A stretch of 16,161 nt of DNA from Campylobacteraceae bacterium (lineage in GTDB: Bacteria > Campylobacterota > Campylobacteria > Campylobacterales > Sulfurovaceae). The notes below the pieces were generated by a model. That model was not told where the DNA came from. It did no database searches and saw only the letters and a program-made list of their open reading frames with translations. This document shows, piece by piece, positions 15,887 to 16,161 of the stretch (position 1 is the first letter of the stretch; each line of letters begins with the position of its first letter). The stretch is taken from contig JALWNF010000125.1 in the NCBI GenBank assembly GCA_026995985.1, forward strand, positions 1 through 16,161, written 5' to 3'. A program made the translations under genes and the position numbers.

Positions 15887-16161
15887 CTACCCAACCATAG
15901 CCTCAAGCTCCTCTTTAGATACTTTGTTGAAGTTTAAGTATCTATAGACATCATCAGTCATATCTGGCTTAATTTTCTTCAGAACAATATCCATATACTC
16001 TTGTGCAGTTGGTATTCTTCCCTTAAGAGCAACTACAGCTGCAAGTTCAGCAGAACCAAGATAGACTTGTGAACCTTTTCCTAATCTATTGTCAAAGTTT
16101 CTTGTACTTGTACTAAATACATAAGCACCCTCATCAACAGAAGCTTGGTTACCCATACAGA
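15887..16161 (-). CDS. acnB: Aconitate hydratase B, C-terminal fragment (5' end beyond window)
   Basis: The visible ~91 residues are the end of AcnB, which interconverts citrate and isocitrate and also dehydrates 2-methylisocitrate. The fragment begins CMGNQAS, where the cysteine at 16159-16157 corresponds to the last [4Fe-4S] cluster ligand of E. coli AcnB. It continues with [38 protein letters not shown], which contains the substrate-binding STSxRNF motif, and ends in [20 protein letters not shown]. The frame is open to the right edge, so the in-frame ATG at 16156 is internal and not the real start. The end is intact with a normal stop and a terminator just downstream. Confidence 0.96.
   Translation of the reverse strand, partial: CMGNQASVDEGAYVFSTSTRNFDNRLGKGSQVYLGSAELAAVVALKGRIPTAQEYMDIVLKKIKPDMTDDVYRYLNFNKVSKEELEAMVG

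Noticed and set aside
15887..16156. Stand-alone 89-residue protein starting at the ATG at 16156
   Set aside because: The frame is open upstream and the preceding codon is the conserved cluster cysteine of AcnB, so this is the tail of a longer gene.
1..16161. CRISPR array, tRNA, rRNA, prophage or complete insertion sequence
   Set aside because: No regularly spaced repeats, no tRNA-like cloverleaf, and no transposase, integrase or phage protein was found.

Overview
This AT-rich 16 kb window looks like the chromosome of a member of the Campylobacterota (the former Epsilonproteobacteria), probably a free-living Sulfurimonas/Sulfurovum-like lineage. The evidence is the AcnB-type aconitase, the short Campylobacterota-style Sua5/YrdC relative, the N-terminally extended FolK, the aroQ / Xaa-Pro peptidase / folK grouping, and TATAAT-type promoters without a clear -35 box. 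This assignment rests on protein character recalled from memory, not on a search.

Layout. 1-1690 (minus) holds a translationally coupled pair: an uncharacterised conserved protein followed by an ADP-ribosylglycohydrolase (DraG family) that runs off the left edge. 1793-3602 (minus) holds folK, mnmA and a small DUF2892-type membrane protein. 3725-5533 (plus) is a lone gene for an exported protein with a twin-arginine-like signal, two copies of a ~155-residue acidic domain and a C-terminal spherulation-specific family 4 (spherulin-4) domain. 5559-12001 (minus) is a long tight operon: carB, a Sua5/YrdC-like gene, nagA, aroQ and an M24 Xaa-Pro peptidase. 12202-14445 (minus) holds a bifunctional NMN adenylyltransferase/Nudix hydrolase and a polytopic DUF4153-like membrane protein. 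14630-15823 (plus) encodes a putative outer-membrane beta-barrel. The right edge (minus) is the C-terminal end of acnB.

Most genes are housekeeping: pyrimidine/arginine precursor synthesis (carB), shikimate pathway (aroQ), folate (folK), tRNA 2-thiolation (mnmA), amino-sugar deacetylation (nagA), NAD synthesis (nadM-Nudix) and the TCA cycle (acnB). The accessory or poorly described parts are the DraG pair, the spherulin-4 protein and the beta-barrel protein.

The points most worth a second look are: (i) the protein overlapping DraG, whose C-terminal VGGGAFGND loop suggests a divergent macro/PARG-like fold, hence a possible two-enzyme ADP-ribose hydrolase module; (ii) the exported spherulin-4 protein with duplicated acidic domains, apparently inserted into a conserved aroQ-peptidase-folK cluster; (iii) a nearly symmetric bidirectional promoter/operator upstream of it; and (iv) three intergenic palindromes in the same orientation, each headed by TGTA(G/T)G, that resemble RAYT-type REP elements. 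No rRNA, tRNA, CRISPR array, complete insertion sequence or phage gene was seen, and no stretch over 300 bases lacks a gene.
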